A DNA stretch of 33,737 nt from RGIG5675 sp050943435 (GCA_050943435.1 JBMNPE010000004.1:1-33737), one strand, 5' to 3'; positions 7,067 through 15,596 are shown, numbered from the stretch's first letter. Translations and numbers: made by a program. The notes: generated from the sequence alone by a model not told the origin.

Positions 7067-7786
7067 TCAGACGATCGGCGCGTCAGTGCGGGATTCCCTC
7101 TTTACAAGGGAGAAGATGATGATGTACATCGCTATGACAAATATCAGGAAGACTGCGAGGGCTGCCTGGGTTCCCTTCATTGCACAGGCATCATAAAAAC
7201 CGTGCAGGGCAACAGGCGTGAGATAGGCGGCCCAGTTGTACTTCTTCGCTTCGGATACGTATCCGTAGTTTGCATACCATTTTGCGCGTCCGTAGAAGAA
7301 CCCCATCACTACCGCGAATCCCATGTGCCCCGGAATCGACAGGACTGCTCTCGAAAAAGCGACGGAAAGGCCGTATCCGAATACATATTCTATATTCTCA
7401 AACGCGGCAAATCCGAGGGAAACAAAGACTGCGTATACAATGCCGTCAAACCTGTAGTTGAAAAACGGGCTCCTCCAGGTTCTCAGGCGGAGGAACAGCA
7501 TTTTCATGCCCTCCTCGACTGCGGCAACCACGAGGAATGCCAGAAGCAGCGTATAGTAGGGGTTGCTCTCATCCAGCAGCTGGTTGAGGACGGTCTCCCC
7601 GATAGTCTCGAGAACTATTGAAGCAAGGGCGGAGAGCACCCCCATGAAGAGAAGTGAGAGAAGCAGAGGCCCGGGTTCCTTCTCTATCTTGTCCTGCTTG
7701 TAGATGAAGACAAGCAGGATGACAGCGGGTAGAACCGCTGCCACTACATATACAACCATCATCCCAATACCCATATGGATGTTCAA
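7067..7786 (-). CDS. prsW: PrsW family intramembrane metalloprotease-like protein
   Basis: A 239-residue polytopic membrane protein with about seven hydrophobic segments. The PrsW/CPBP-type active-site residues are visible: Glu91-Glu92 in VVAAVEEGMK, Glu130 in GFAAFENIEY, His154 in IPGHMGF and His195 in ALHGFYDA. Bacillus PrsW cleaves the anti-sigma factor RsiW; the target here is unknown and no sigma or anti-sigma gene is near. The TTG at 7786 leaves only three bases after AAGGAG, while the in-frame ATG at 7774 leaves fifteen, so the exact start is uncertain. It is transcribed after the DUF1015 gene but probably also from its own promoter in the 61-bp gap. Confidence 0.88.
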   Translation of the reverse strand: MNIHMGIGMMVVYVVAAVLPAVILLVFIYKQDKIEKEPGPLLLSLLFMGVLSALASIVLETIGETVLNQLLDESNPYYTLLLAFLVVAAVEEGMKMLFLRLRTWRSPFFNYRFDGIVYAVFVSLGFAAFENIEYVFGYGLSVAFSRAVLSIPGHMGFAVVMGFFYGRAKWYANYGYVSEAKKYNWAAYLTPVALHGFYDACAMKGTQAALAVFLIFVIAMYIIIFSLVKRESRTDAPIV

Positions 7787-7821
7787 ACTCTCCTTGGCCG
7801 TTATTTTGACGCTCTTAACAA

Positions 7822-7851
7822 ATTATATATCCTATGCGGATTACTTGTCAC
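7822..7851 (-). promoter_or_regulatory. Probable promoter of the PrsW gene
   Basis: Minus-strand TATAAT (7822-7827) is preceded at 18 nt by GTGACA (7846-7851), which overlaps the stop codon of the DUF1015 gene. The spacing is acceptable and the -10 perfect; there is no terminator between the two genes. Confidence 0.45.
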
Positions 7852-9113
7852 CGTTCAATTTCATGGATGAAGAGGCCGCTCATGAGCTTCGGCTCAAACC
7901 ATGTGGATTTCGGGGGCATCAGCATACCTGCGTCTGCAACGTCGAGCAGCTCGTCAATGTCTGTGGGATACATCGCAAACGCAGCTGCTTTTCCCTCCCT
8001 GCGGGGATCGGCTGTGTCAGTGCGGCTCATAAGCTCGTCCAGTCCCCTCACGCCTCCGACGAAAGATATCCTGGGATCGCTGCGGAGATCGTTTATGCCG
8101 AGAACCGGGCCGAGGACCTCGTCCTGGAGCACCGATACATCGAGTGAGGAGACCGGGCTGGAAGAGTGCTTTCTCACTATCTCCGGCCTTGTCTCCAGGG
8201 TTCTCCATTCCCCGCTCATATACATGGATACCTGTCCCTTGTGCCCCGGCTTCTGCATTCCCGTGGGCCCGGATATGGAATAAACCCTGGACAGAAGGTC
8301 CATAAAATCACCGGAGCATCCGCTCATGTCTGTCACCACGCGGTTGTAGTCCATGATCATGAGCTCGTCGGAAGGGAACAGGACTGACAGGAAGAAGTTG
8401 AACTCCTCATCCCCTGTATATCCCGGATGCTCCATGCGCCGCTTTTCAGCAACCCTTACGGCAGACGCGGCCCTGTGGTGGCCGTCCGCGATATAAGTTC
8501 TGGGGACGGACCCGAACTCCTTTTCGAGAAATGCTATGGAGCCGGGGCTGTCTACAACCCACACCCTGTTGACCACGCCGTTTTCCGCCGTGAAGTCGTA
8601 TTCCGGAGGCCTGCTCTTCTTCTCGTTTTCGAGGCAGTCCCGTATGCTGCTGACCGGCCTGTAGGTAAGGAATATCGGCCCGGTCTGCGCGGAAGTCGCG
8701 TCGATGTGATTTATCCTGTCCTGTTCTTTTTCGCGCACAGTGTTTTCGTGGCGCCTGCAGACCCCGCTCTCATAGTCGTCTACGCTAGAAAGGCCCACAA
8801 GTCCGGTCTGGGACCTGCCGTCCATTGTGAGTTCGTAGATGTAGAAATACCTGCCGGGGTCCCTTACAAATATCCTGTTCCTTAAGCGGCTCTTGAGCAT
8901 CTCGTCCGCCTTTTTATAGACCTCGGGGGCATACATGTCATACCCTTCCGGGAACTGCGTCTCCGGGCGGTCTATGTTCAGGAAGCTGAGAGGCCTCGAG
9001 GCTGTGTATCTGCGGGCTTCCTCACGGGTAAACACGTCGTAGGGAAGGGATGCCACGTCTGCTGCAAATGACTTGTAGGGCCTCACAGCCCGGAAAGGTC
9101 TTATCACGGCCAT
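7848..9113 (-). CDS. DUF1015 family protein in the serine biosynthesis operon
   Basis: A 421-residue DUF1015 protein. Typical family blocks are the N-terminal IRPFRAVRP and SLPYDVF, the RRHENT segment at residues 120-125 followed by a conserved EKEQDR, and IADGHHRAASA at 208-218. The biochemical function is not established. It is regularly found with serC and serA in Clostridia, and here it follows serA by 15 nt with a GGAGGG ribosome site. The ADGHHR box recalls the DGHHR-like box of ParB/sulfiredoxin-fold serine kinases, so a role in (phospho)serine metabolism is a fair guess; no SerB phosphatase is encoded nearby. Length and start agree with the family. Confidence 0.9.
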   Translation of the reverse strand: MAVIRPFRAVRPYKSFAADVASLPYDVFTREEARRYTASRPLSFLNIDRPETQFPEGYDMYAPEVYKKADEMLKSRLRNRIFVRDPGRYFYIYELTMDGRSQTGLVGLSSVDDYESGVCRRHENTVREKEQDRINHIDATSAQTGPIFLTYRPVSSIRDCLENEKKSRPPEYDFTAENGVVNRVWVVDSPGSIAFLEKEFGSVPRTYIADGHHRAASAVRVAEKRRMEHPGYTGDEEFNFFLSVLFPSDELMIMDYNRVVTDMSGCSGDFMDLLSRVYSISGPTGMQKPGHKGQVSMYMSGEWRTLETRPEIVRKHSSSPVSSLDVSVLQDEVLGPVLGINDLRSDPRISFVGGVRGLDELMSRTDTADPRREGKAAAFAMYPTDIDELLDVADAGMLMPPKSTWFEPKLMSGLFIHEIER

Positions 9114-9128
9114 GTGACCGGCCCTCCG

Positions 9129-10307
9129 TCAGGAATTTGATTCGAGCACGCGGACCCTCAGCACTCCGTCGATGCTCTTGAGCTTTTCCACAGCATTCTC
9201 AGGAAGGGGATGCGTGAGATCTATGAGGGTGTATGCGTATGAGCCCCTTGCCTTGTTGAGAAGATTTTCGATGTTCCTGTTGGAGCTTCCGAAAAACGAC
9301 GTGAACTGGCTCAGCATGTTAGGGATATTCCTGTGCAGTATGGCTATCCTTGCTGCAGATTCGCACACCCCGCCGTCGAGATCCGGATAGTTCACAGAGT
9401 GCCTTATGTTGCCGTTGTCCAGATAGTCCTGGAGCTCCCTTGCAGCCATTACAGCGCAGTTTTCCTCTGCTTCCATGGTGGAGGCCCCGAGATGGGGAAG
9501 AATTACAGCGTTCTTCATCCTAACGGACTGCGGATTCGGGAAGTCGGAAATATAGCAGGAAACCTTGCCAGATTCCAGCGCTGCTGCGAGGTCTTCATCC
9601 CTGCAGAGTGTGTCCCTCGCAAAATTCAGTATCCTCACTCCGTCCTTCATGCCCGAAATGGCCTTGGCGTCGATCATCCCTATGGTCGATTCGAGAGCAG
9701 GGACGTGCAGGGTTATGTAGTCGCTCACCTCGAAGATGTGCTCGAGGGACGAAGCGTATTTTACTCCGCTCGAGAGATTCCACGCGGCCATTACGGAGAG
9801 GTACGGGTCGTAGCCGTAGACTTCCATCCCCAGGTCCAGGGCCGCATTTGCGACGAGGCTTCCCACGGCCCCGAGCCCTATGACCCCGAGGGTTTTGCCT
9901 GAGATCTCGTTGCCTGCGAAAGCCTTCTTGGCTTTTTCTGCGTCTTTCTTGATGTTTTCATCGTCCCTGTGTTCTCGGACCCAGCTTATTCCTCCGGAGA
10001 TGTCCCTGGAGGACATCATCAGCCCTGCTATAACGAGTTCCTTTACGCTGTTGGCATTGGCACCGGGGGTGTTGAACACCACTATCCCTTTTTCCGCGCA
10101 CCTGTCGAGCGGAATGTTGTTGACCCCTGCACCGGCCCTTGCGATAGCCCTCAGCGTGGGCGGGAACTCCATTGAGTTCATGTCCGCCGACCTCACGAGG
10201 ACTCCGGCGGCATTGTCAATGCTGTCAGTCAGCGTGTATCCCTTCCTGAATTTACCCGTTCCCTTGCTGCTTATGCTGTTTAGGCAGCATATCAATCTGT
10301 CCTTCAT
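9129..10307 (-). CDS. serA: D-3-phosphoglycerate dehydrogenase
   Basis: A 392-residue 2-hydroxyacid dehydrogenase that oxidises 3-phosphoglycerate with NAD+ in the first step of serine synthesis. The Rossmann motif GVIGLGAVG is at residues 141-149 with Asp167 as the NAD-preferring acidic residue; catalytic Arg231 is in LNFARDTL and His272 in LPHLGAST. The usual catalytic Glu segment DVFPxEP is replaced by DFPNPQ, as I recall for a clostridial SerA branch. The C-terminal ~75 residues end in a single ACT-like domain (YTLIDLTHPLP onward), suggesting serine feedback. The start overlaps the serC stop (ATGA) and is preceded by GAGGGAGAAC. Confidence 0.94.
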   Translation of the reverse strand: MKDRLICCLNSISSKGTGKFRKGYTLTDSIDNAAGVLVRSADMNSMEFPPTLRAIARAGAGVNNIPLDRCAEKGIVVFNTPGANANSVKELVIAGLMMSSRDISGGISWVREHRDDENIKKDAEKAKKAFAGNEISGKTLGVIGLGAVGSLVANAALDLGMEVYGYDPYLSVMAAWNLSSGVKYASSLEHIFEVSDYITLHVPALESTIGMIDAKAISGMKDGVRILNFARDTLCRDEDLAAALESGKVSCYISDFPNPQSVRMKNAVILPHLGASTMEAEENCAVMAARELQDYLDNGNIRHSVNYPDLDGGVCESAARIAILHRNIPNMLSQFTSFFGSSNRNIENLLNKARGSYAYTLIDLTHPLPENAVEKLKSIDGVLRVRVLESNS

Positions 10308-11386
10308 ATGTTCTCCCTCTCGAACTTGTCCATGAAATGAACGAGCTTCTCGACGCCTTCGTACGGCATCGCGTTGTAAATGCTCGCCCTGATTCCTCCG
10401 ACGAGCCTGTGCCCCTTGAGGCTCACAAGGCCCTCCTGGGCGGCTTCGGAAACGAACCTGGCGTCGAGGTCCGCATTTCCGGTTACAAACGGGACGTTCA
10501 TGAGGGAGCGGTCCTCTTTTCTTACGGTGCTGTGGAAAAGCCTGGATGAATCCAGGTATCCGTACAGCAGGGCCGCCTTCTTCTCGTTGCGCTTCTTCAT
10601 CTCCTCAAGCCCTCCTATCGACTTGAGCCAGCGGAAGACCTTTCCGCAGATGTAGATGTTGTAGCATGGAGGGGTGTTGTAAAGCGAATTCTTGTCGGCA
10701 TGGGTCTTGTAGGTGAGCATCGTGGGGGTGCCTGGGAGGACGTCCTCCCTTATCAGGTCATCCCTGATAATCACTATGGTGACTCCTGCGGGACCGATGT
10801 TTTTCTGGACTCCGCCGTAGACTATGCCGTATCTGGTGACGTCCATGGGCTCGGACAGGAACATAGAGGAGACATCCGAAACCAGCGTCTTTCCCTTTGT
10901 GTCCGGAAGCTTCTTTATAGTGGTCCCGAAGATCGTGTTGTTCTGGCAGATATAGACGTAGTCCGCGCTGCTGTCTATAGGAAGGTCGGAGAGATCGGGG
11001 ATATAGGAGAAGTTCTTGTCCTCGGAGCTCGCGACGATGTTGACCTTCCCGTATTTTGATGCCTCCTTGGCGGCCTTGTGGGACCAGTTGCCGGTATCGA
11101 TGTAGTCGGCTATCCTGTTCACCATAAGGTTCATCGGGATCATCGCGAACTGCGTGCTCCCTCCGCCCTGGAGGAACAGAACCCTGTAGTTGTCCGGGAT
11201 TCCTGCGAGGTCCCTTAAATCCTGCTCTGCATCCTCAATGATCTTCTTGAATTCTGCGGATCGATGGCTCATCTACAATACGGACATTCCCGTTCCCCTG
11301 TAATCGAGCATCTCTGCGGATGCTTCTTTCAGGACTTCTTCAGGGAGGCATGCCGGTCCGGCGCTGAAGTTGTAGACTCTGCTCAT
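10304..11386 (-). CDS. serC: Phosphoserine aminotransferase, interrupted by in-frame TAG at codon 38
   Basis: Read through one TAG, this is a full-length 360-residue SerC, a PLP enzyme converting 3-phosphohydroxypyruvate to phosphoserine. The N-terminus RVYNFSAGPACLPEEVL follows an ATG at 11386 with GAGG upstream; the second part continues in the same frame with SHRS (His41, Arg42 for substrate binding), QGGGSTQFA and PLP-lysine Lys195 in YGGVQKNIG. Codon 38 (11275-11273) is TAG where the family has Glu in the SV-x-E-x-SHR block; one base (A instead of C at plus-strand 11275) separates TAG from GAG. The TAG is followed immediately by ATG, so restart could make a 322-residue C-terminal fragment. 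Everything else looks undegraded. Confidence 0.9.
11273..11275 (-). other. In-frame amber codon in serC
   Basis: Minus strand reads TTG TAG ATG AGC CAT across 11278-11264. The frame before and after is identical, so this is a substitution, not a frameshift. No other gene in the window stops with TAG. Confidence 0.95.
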
Positions 11387-11461
11387 GTTTCTGAACCTCG
11401 ATTCATCACAAATTTCTGCCCAATACTGTTCCATATTCAACGGAACTGAATATATATTCAC

Positions 11462-11470
11462 ATTATAACA
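11462..11470 (-). promoter_or_regulatory. Extended -10 promoter of the serC operon
   Basis: Minus strand TGTTATAAT (TATAAT at 11462-11467 preceded by TG one base upstream) forms an extended -10 element about 75 nt before the serC start. No good -35 is seen. A palindrome GAATATATATTC lies just downstream, around 11449-11460. Confidence 0.5.
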
Positions 11471-11577
11471 GTCTGTGTGCGGACAGAACTTGTAATTAAC
11501 GCAGAAAAAAGAGGGAGAGGCGGCTCAAGCATTTGGGCAAAGGTTAGAAAAGGAGTCCTGAGGGGCCGGGCCTCGGG

Positions 11578-11606
11578 TTTAAAAAAGACTGTTTTCACAA
11601 TATAAT
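11578..11606 (+). promoter_or_regulatory. Promoter of the phosphohexomutase-aminopeptidase operon
   Basis: TTTAAA (11578-11583), 17 nt, TATAAT (11601-11606), 27 bp before the ATG. The ribosome site GGAGG (11622-11626) follows. A GC-rich imperfect hairpin (CTGAGG...CCTCGG, about 11561-11577) lies just upstream of the -35. Confidence 0.55.
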
Positions 11607-11633
11607 TAGTAAAAAAGCATCGGAGGTATTCTT

Positions 11634-13328
11634 ATGAATGCTCGAGAAAGATATCAGGAATGGCTGGACAGGCTCGATCCCTCAGACCCTCTGAGGAAAG
11701 AGCTCCTCACAATTGAGGGAAACGATAAGGAAATCGAGGAGAGGTTCCATCAGGATTTAGCCTTCGGGACTGCAGGCCTCAGGGGAAAAGTCGGCGCAGG
11801 AACAAACATGATGAATTTCCTGACCGTCGGCAAGGCGACGCAGGGAATTGCCGACTACATCTCCGACCATGGAAAGGAAGCCATGGAGCGCGGTGTGGTC
11901 ATCGCCCACGACCCGAGGCACTTTTCAAAGGAGTTCTCTGAGCTGACCGCCGGTATACTCGCTGCCAACGGCATCAAGGTCTACGTGTTTCCGGACCTGA
12001 GGCCGACCCCTGAACTCGCATATATGGTGAGAAAGCTCGGGACTATTTCAGGCATCAATATAACTGCATCCCACAATCCGCGCGAATACAACGGATACAA
12101 GGCGTACTGGGAGGACGGGTGCCAGGTTTCCAGCGACGTCGCAGACGGAATGTATGAAAAAATATGTGCCGTGGATCCCTTCACGGGTGTCAAGAAGTCC
12201 GATTATAAAAAGGACATAGAAGAGGGGAAAATAATCGTTCTGGGACCCGAGTACGACAGGATGTACCTCGACGCCATAGAGGCTATGGCAATACACAGCG
12301 GCGACGAGCTCGATCTCGACATTCCGCTTGTATACACTCCTCTCAACGGTGCCGGTTCGATACCTTTCAGGACAATGCTCAAGGACAGGGGATTCCGCCG
12401 CTGGAGCATAGTGGAGGAGCAGAAGGACCCCGATCCGGACTTCACGACGGTCGGATACCCGAACCCTGAGAGCCCCGCCGCGTTCAAGCTCAGCGAGGAG
12501 CTCGGAAGGAAGACAGGCGCGGAGCTGCTGATGGCAACCGACCCTGACTCGGACAGATTCGCAATAGAGCTTAGGGACGACTCCGGCAACTACAAGTGGC
12601 TCAACGGAAACCAGACCGGATACCTTATCGTCAACTACATACTGGAAGGCCGCAAGGACGCAGGCACCCTTCCGAAGCGCGGCGCCATGGTCAAGTCCAT
12701 AGTCACTAGCTCGCTCTCAACTATAATCGCAGAGTCCTACGGAGTAAGGATGTTCGAGTCCCTGACCGGATTCAAGAACATATGCGGGACGATACCACAC
12801 GTCGAGGAGCTCGGATATGAATACATGTTCGGGTACGAGGAATCCGTGGGATATGCCGCCTGCCCAGAGATACGAGACAAGGACGGAATTTCCGCAGGAA
12901 TGCTGGTCGCCGAGGCCGCTGCGTACTACAGGAAGCAGGGCAAGACGCTCTGGAACGTGCTTCAGGACATCTACGCGAAGTATGGCTATTTCAACGAGGA
13001 CGAGCCGAATATCGTGCTCGAGGGCATTGAAGGCGCGGCGAGGATATCCAGGATGATGGACTACGTCCGTTCACATCTGCCCGAGAAGGTCGCCGGGTAC
13101 AAGGTGGAAAAGGTCATAGACTACAAGGACGGCTATGAGGACATCCCGCCTTCAAATGTGCTCAGGTTCTTCCTGGAGGGGGACAGCTGGTTCGCAATAA
13201 GGCCTTCCGGCACGGAGCCGAAGATAAAGTTCTACTTCTACACGAAGCAGTCCTCCGCAGAGAAGGCTGCCCAGGTCAATGCGGCCATTAAGAAAGACAT
13301 CTTCGAGATGGTCCAGTCGGTAAAGTAA
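11634..13328 (+). CDS. Phospho-sugar mutase (phosphoglucomutase/phosphomannomutase)
   Basis: A 564-residue alpha-D-phosphohexomutase of the PgcA-like Gram-positive type. In order: FGTAGLRG near residues 44-51; catalytic phosphoserine Ser146 in TASHNP; Mg2+ loop ATDPDSDRF with Asp303, Asp305 and Asp307; sugar-binding GYEESVGY at 400-407; phosphate-binding RPSGTEPK near the C-terminus. It interconverts glucose-1-P and glucose-6-P (possibly mannose phosphates), linking glycolysis to glycogen made by the glg operon in this same window. GGAGG is eight bases before the ATG, and the gene leads a two-gene operon. Confidence 0.94.
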   Translation: MNARERYQEWLDRLDPSDPLRKELLTIEGNDKEIEERFHQDLAFGTAGLRGKVGAGTNMMNFLTVGKATQGIADYISDHGKEAMERGVVIAHDPRHFSKEFSELTAGILAANGIKVYVFPDLRPTPELAYMVRKLGTISGINITASHNPREYNGYKAYWEDGCQVSSDVADGMYEKICAVDPFTGVKKSDYKKDIEEGKIIVLGPEYDRMYLDAIEAMAIHSGDELDLDIPLVYTPLNGAGSIPFRTMLKDRGFRRWSIVEEQKDPDPDFTTVGYPNPESPAAFKLSEELGRKTGAELLMATDPDSDRFAIELRDDSGNYKWLNGNQTGYLIVNYILEGRKDAGTLPKRGAMVKSIVTSSLSTIIAESYGVRMFESLTGFKNICGTIPHVEELGYEYMFGYEESVGYAACPEIRDKDGISAGMLVAEAAAYYRKQGKTLWNVLQDIYAKYGYFNEDEPNIVLEGIEGAARISRMMDYVRSHLPEKVAGYKVEKVIDYKDGYEDIPPSNVLRFFLEGDSWFAIRPSGTEPKIKFYFYTKQSSAEKAAQVNAAIKKDIFEMVQSVK

Positions 13329-13335
13329 AGAGAGA

Positions 13336-13347
13336 AGGACATGTCCT
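13336..13347 (+). promoter_or_regulatory. Palindrome covering the pepC ribosome binding site
   Basis: AGGACATGTCCT is a perfect 12-bp palindrome that contains the only AAGGA-like ribosome site for the downstream ATG at 13351. Folding would hide the site; the effect is not known. Confidence 0.3.
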
Positions 13348-13350
13348 CAA

Positions 13351-14691
13351 ATGAATGAAAATGCTGTTTCTCCTGAAGAACTCAAGAAGTTCTCCGAGGA
13401 GTTCAATTCGAATGAGAAAAACATCGTTGCTGCAAATTCCTCAGTGAGGAACGGGTTGGAAGCTGCGGCAGAGGACTACAGGAGCGAGAGGGCCCTCCAG
13501 AGCGAATTCAATGTGAGCCTCAAGCAGGGCCCGGTGACGGACCAGAAGAGCAGCGGCAGATGCTGGCTGTTTTCGGCCCTCAATACGATGAGGTACGAGT
13601 TCATCAACAAATACGGCCTCGAGTCCTTCGAGCTTTCACAGAACTACCTGTTCTTCTATGACAAGCTCGAAAAGGCAAACTACTTCCTGGAGAGCGCGAT
13701 CAAGACTGCGGGCGAGCCGCTGGACGGGAGGCTCTACTCCTTCATAAGCATGAATCCCCTCGGGGACGGCGGACAGTGGAGCATGTTCTCGAACCTTGTC
13801 GAGAAATACGGGGTTGTGCCGAAATCGGCATATCCTGATTCGGCCAATGCCGAGAAATCCAGGTCTTTTGTCCACTACATAACTTCCAAGCTGCGCGAGG
13901 ATGCTGCAGAGCTGAGAAAGCTCGTGAATGCCGGGGAATCCATGGAGAAGATAAGGGACAGGAAGGCCCGGCAGCTCAGCGAGATCTACAGGTGCCTGGT
14001 CATAGCCCTGGGGGAGCCTCCTGCAAGCTTCGACTTCATAGTGAGAACCAAGGACGGCAAGGTGATGGAGGACCGTGGAATCACCCCGAAGGAGTTCTAC
14101 AGAAAGTACTTCGGGTATGATTTCGACGACTTCGTGAGCGTGATCAATGCCCCGTCCGACGACAAGCCGTTCGACAGGATGTATACAGTCAAATTCCTGG
14201 GCAATGTGGTCGAGGGCAGGCCGGTTTCATACCTCAACCTCAGGATGGACGTCATAAAGAAGGCTGTCATAGCCCAGCTCAAGGACGGCCATCCGGTATG
14301 GTTCGGAAGCGACTGCGTTCAGTTCCTCAACAGGGAAAAGGGAATATTCGACAGGCAGGCTTCCGGAATTGAAAACCTCCTCGGGATAAAGCTCGGCTTT
14401 ACGAAGGGCGAGAGGCTCATGTACGGCGACAGCGCCATGAACCACGCCATGGTGATCCAGGGCGTGAACCTCGGCGCGGATGGAAAGCCCGACAGGTGGC
14501 GGATAGAGAACAGCTGGGGAGAGGATTCCGGAAACAAGGGGTATTTCACTGCATCCGACAGCTGGTTCGACGAGTTTGTGTACCAGATAGTCGTGGGGAA
14601 GAAGTATCTGGACGATTCAGTCCTCAGGCTGCTTGACCAGAAGATGATCGAGCTTGAGCCGTGGGATCCAATGGGAACGCTGGCCGACTGA
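13351..14691 (+). CDS. pepC: Peptidase C1-like family aminopeptidase (bleomycin hydrolase/PepC)
   Basis: A 446-residue papain-fold cytosolic aminopeptidase of the PepC/bleomycin hydrolase family, which trims N-terminal residues from peptides. The triad is clear: Cys71 in QKSSGRCWLFSA, His365 in MNHAMVIQG and Asn387 in WRIENSWGED, with the oxyanion Gln65 in DQK. Length is normal for the hexameric family, and there is no signal peptide. It lies 22 nt after the mutase and ends with its own terminator. The upstream ATG at 13341 is out of frame and closes at once, so 13351 is used. Confidence 0.94.
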   Translation: MNENAVSPEELKKFSEEFNSNEKNIVAANSSVRNGLEAAAEDYRSERALQSEFNVSLKQGPVTDQKSSGRCWLFSALNTMRYEFINKYGLESFELSQNYLFFYDKLEKANYFLESAIKTAGEPLDGRLYSFISMNPLGDGGQWSMFSNLVEKYGVVPKSAYPDSANAEKSRSFVHYITSKLREDAAELRKLVNAGESMEKIRDRKARQLSEIYRCLVIALGEPPASFDFIVRTKDGKVMEDRGITPKEFYRKYFGYDFDDFVSVINAPSDDKPFDRMYTVKFLGNVVEGRPVSYLNLRMDVIKKAVIAQLKDGHPVWFGSDCVQFLNREKGIFDRQASGIENLLGIKLGFTKGERLMYGDSAMNHAMVIQGVNLGADGKPDRWRIENSWGEDSGNKGYFTASDSWFDEFVYQIVVGKKYLDDSVLRLLDQKMIELEPWDPMGTLAD

Positions 14692-14716
14692 ACGGGCGGA
14701 CAGAAAGGCAGAAAAG

Positions 14717-14747
14717 ATGAGCACTGCTTTTTACAAGCAGTGCTCAT
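14717..14747. terminator. Bidirectional terminator after pepC
   Basis: A 13-bp perfect stem (ATGAGCACTGCTT / AAGCAGTGCTCAT) with a 5-nt loop is followed by TTAATTTAAAT on the plus strand; on the minus strand it follows the GIY-YIG stop and has a TCTTTTC tail. Confidence 0.85.
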
Positions 14748-14752
14748 TTAAT

Positions 14753-15019
14753 TTAAATCTGTTTTGGTTTTGTGCCGGCAAGCCTCAGCTTTTCGGAATG
14801 TGAGAGCTTCTTGAACTCCGCCTCCCTCTTCATGGCGGAGGACTTTGTCTCGAAGGATTCGCTGTAGATGAGCTCCACCGGGCGCCTTGCCCTGGTGTAT
14901 TTTGCCCCTTTTCCCGAGTTGTGTGCCCTGACCCTCGCATCAAGGTCGTTGGTCCACCCTGAATAGAGCGTCCCGTCTGCACACCTCAGGATATAGGCAT
15001 AGCACAGGTCAGTCTGCAC
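14753..15019 (-). CDS. GIY-YIG nuclease superfamily protein (UPF0213-like)
   Basis: A small GIY-YIG domain protein of 88 residues from a GTG at 15019. The motif YAYILRC, then GTLYSGWTNDLDARVRAHNSG, then KYTRARRPVELIY is characteristic; the GIY/YIG tyrosines and the Arg in the DLDAR helix are present, and Glu82-type residues lie in the KREAEFKKL helix. Such stand-alone proteins are widespread, and their cellular role (nuclease or DNA-binding) is not firmly known. The frame also opens from a TTG at 15064, which would overlap CarD by 56 bp; the shorter GTG start, overlapping CarD by 11 bp, fits the family better. Confidence 0.85.
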   Translation of the reverse strand: MQTDLCYAYILRCADGTLYSGWTNDLDARVRAHNSGKGAKYTRARRPVELIYSESFETKSSAMKREAEFKKLSHSEKLRLAGTKPKQI

Positions 15020-15542
15020 TGGCCTTGTTTTTTCCACTGATGAGCTTTGTGACCCTGTCTTCAACGTATGTCTTTACCGAACTTCTGGGTATGTCGAGGG
15101 AAATGGCAAATTCCCCGTACAGGAGCTCCTCTGCCATTTTCATGTAGCGCTCGTCGGTCTGGCTCGTCTTTCTGGCCGGGCCGCCGCCGTCCCCGCGCTT
15201 CTGATGAACCGCCTTTATTACAGCTATCATGCTGCTGCACTTGTGGGAGGATATGAACTGCTTGTAATTCCTCTCGGTCTGCTTGGGATCGCGCTCAGCC
15301 ATGGGCATGGCATCGATCTCAGGTATGCTGTCTATGATCTTCTCAGCCTGCTCTTTGCTCAGAACAGGACGCATGAAGACCTTTGTGTCGACAGGCGTGA
15401 AGATCCTCCCGTCCCTGTATATGGGGGACAGGGTATAGTATTTCTTGTTCCTGTCAATAACCGAACTGCTGGGAAGACCGATGTCTTCAACTCTGCATAC
15501 GCCTTCGCCGCCGTAAACAACCAAATCGCCAATGCTGTACAT
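15009..15542 (-). CDS. CarD-family transcriptional regulator
   Basis: A 177-residue CarD/CdnL-like protein. The N-terminal Tudor-like RNA polymerase interaction domain begins MYSIGDLVVYGGEGVCRVEDIG and continues with the YYTLSPIY and IFTPVDTKVFMRPVLS strands, as in TRCF/CarD RID domains; the C-terminal half is helical and ends in DRVTKLISGK. CarD proteins bind the RNA polymerase beta subunit and alter open-complex stability. The open frame reaches 15581, but the ATG at 15542, with GGAG ten bases upstream, starts the domain. It heads a two-gene unit with the GIY-YIG gene under its own promoter. Confidence 0.9.
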   Translation of the reverse strand: MYSIGDLVVYGGEGVCRVEDIGLPSSSVIDRNKKYYTLSPIYRDGRIFTPVDTKVFMRPVLSKEQAEKIIDSIPEIDAMPMAERDPKQTERNYKQFISSHKCSSMIAVIKAVHQKRGDGGGPARKTSQTDERYMKMAEELLYGEFAISLDIPRSSVKTYVEDRVTKLISGKNKASAD

Positions 15543-15596
15543 ATGAAACCAACTCCATCCATGCAATGCAAAAAAATGCAAACAGTCTTTTATAAA

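Noticed and set aside
11273..11461. A separate 62-codon small protein upstream of serC
   Set aside because: From residue 26 it is plainly the SerC N-terminus in the same frame as the rest, so it is part of serC broken by one TAG.
14753..15019. GIY-YIG gene as a homing endonuclease or intron
   Set aside because: It is a short stand-alone UPF0213-type protein with no intron structure and no interrupted host gene.
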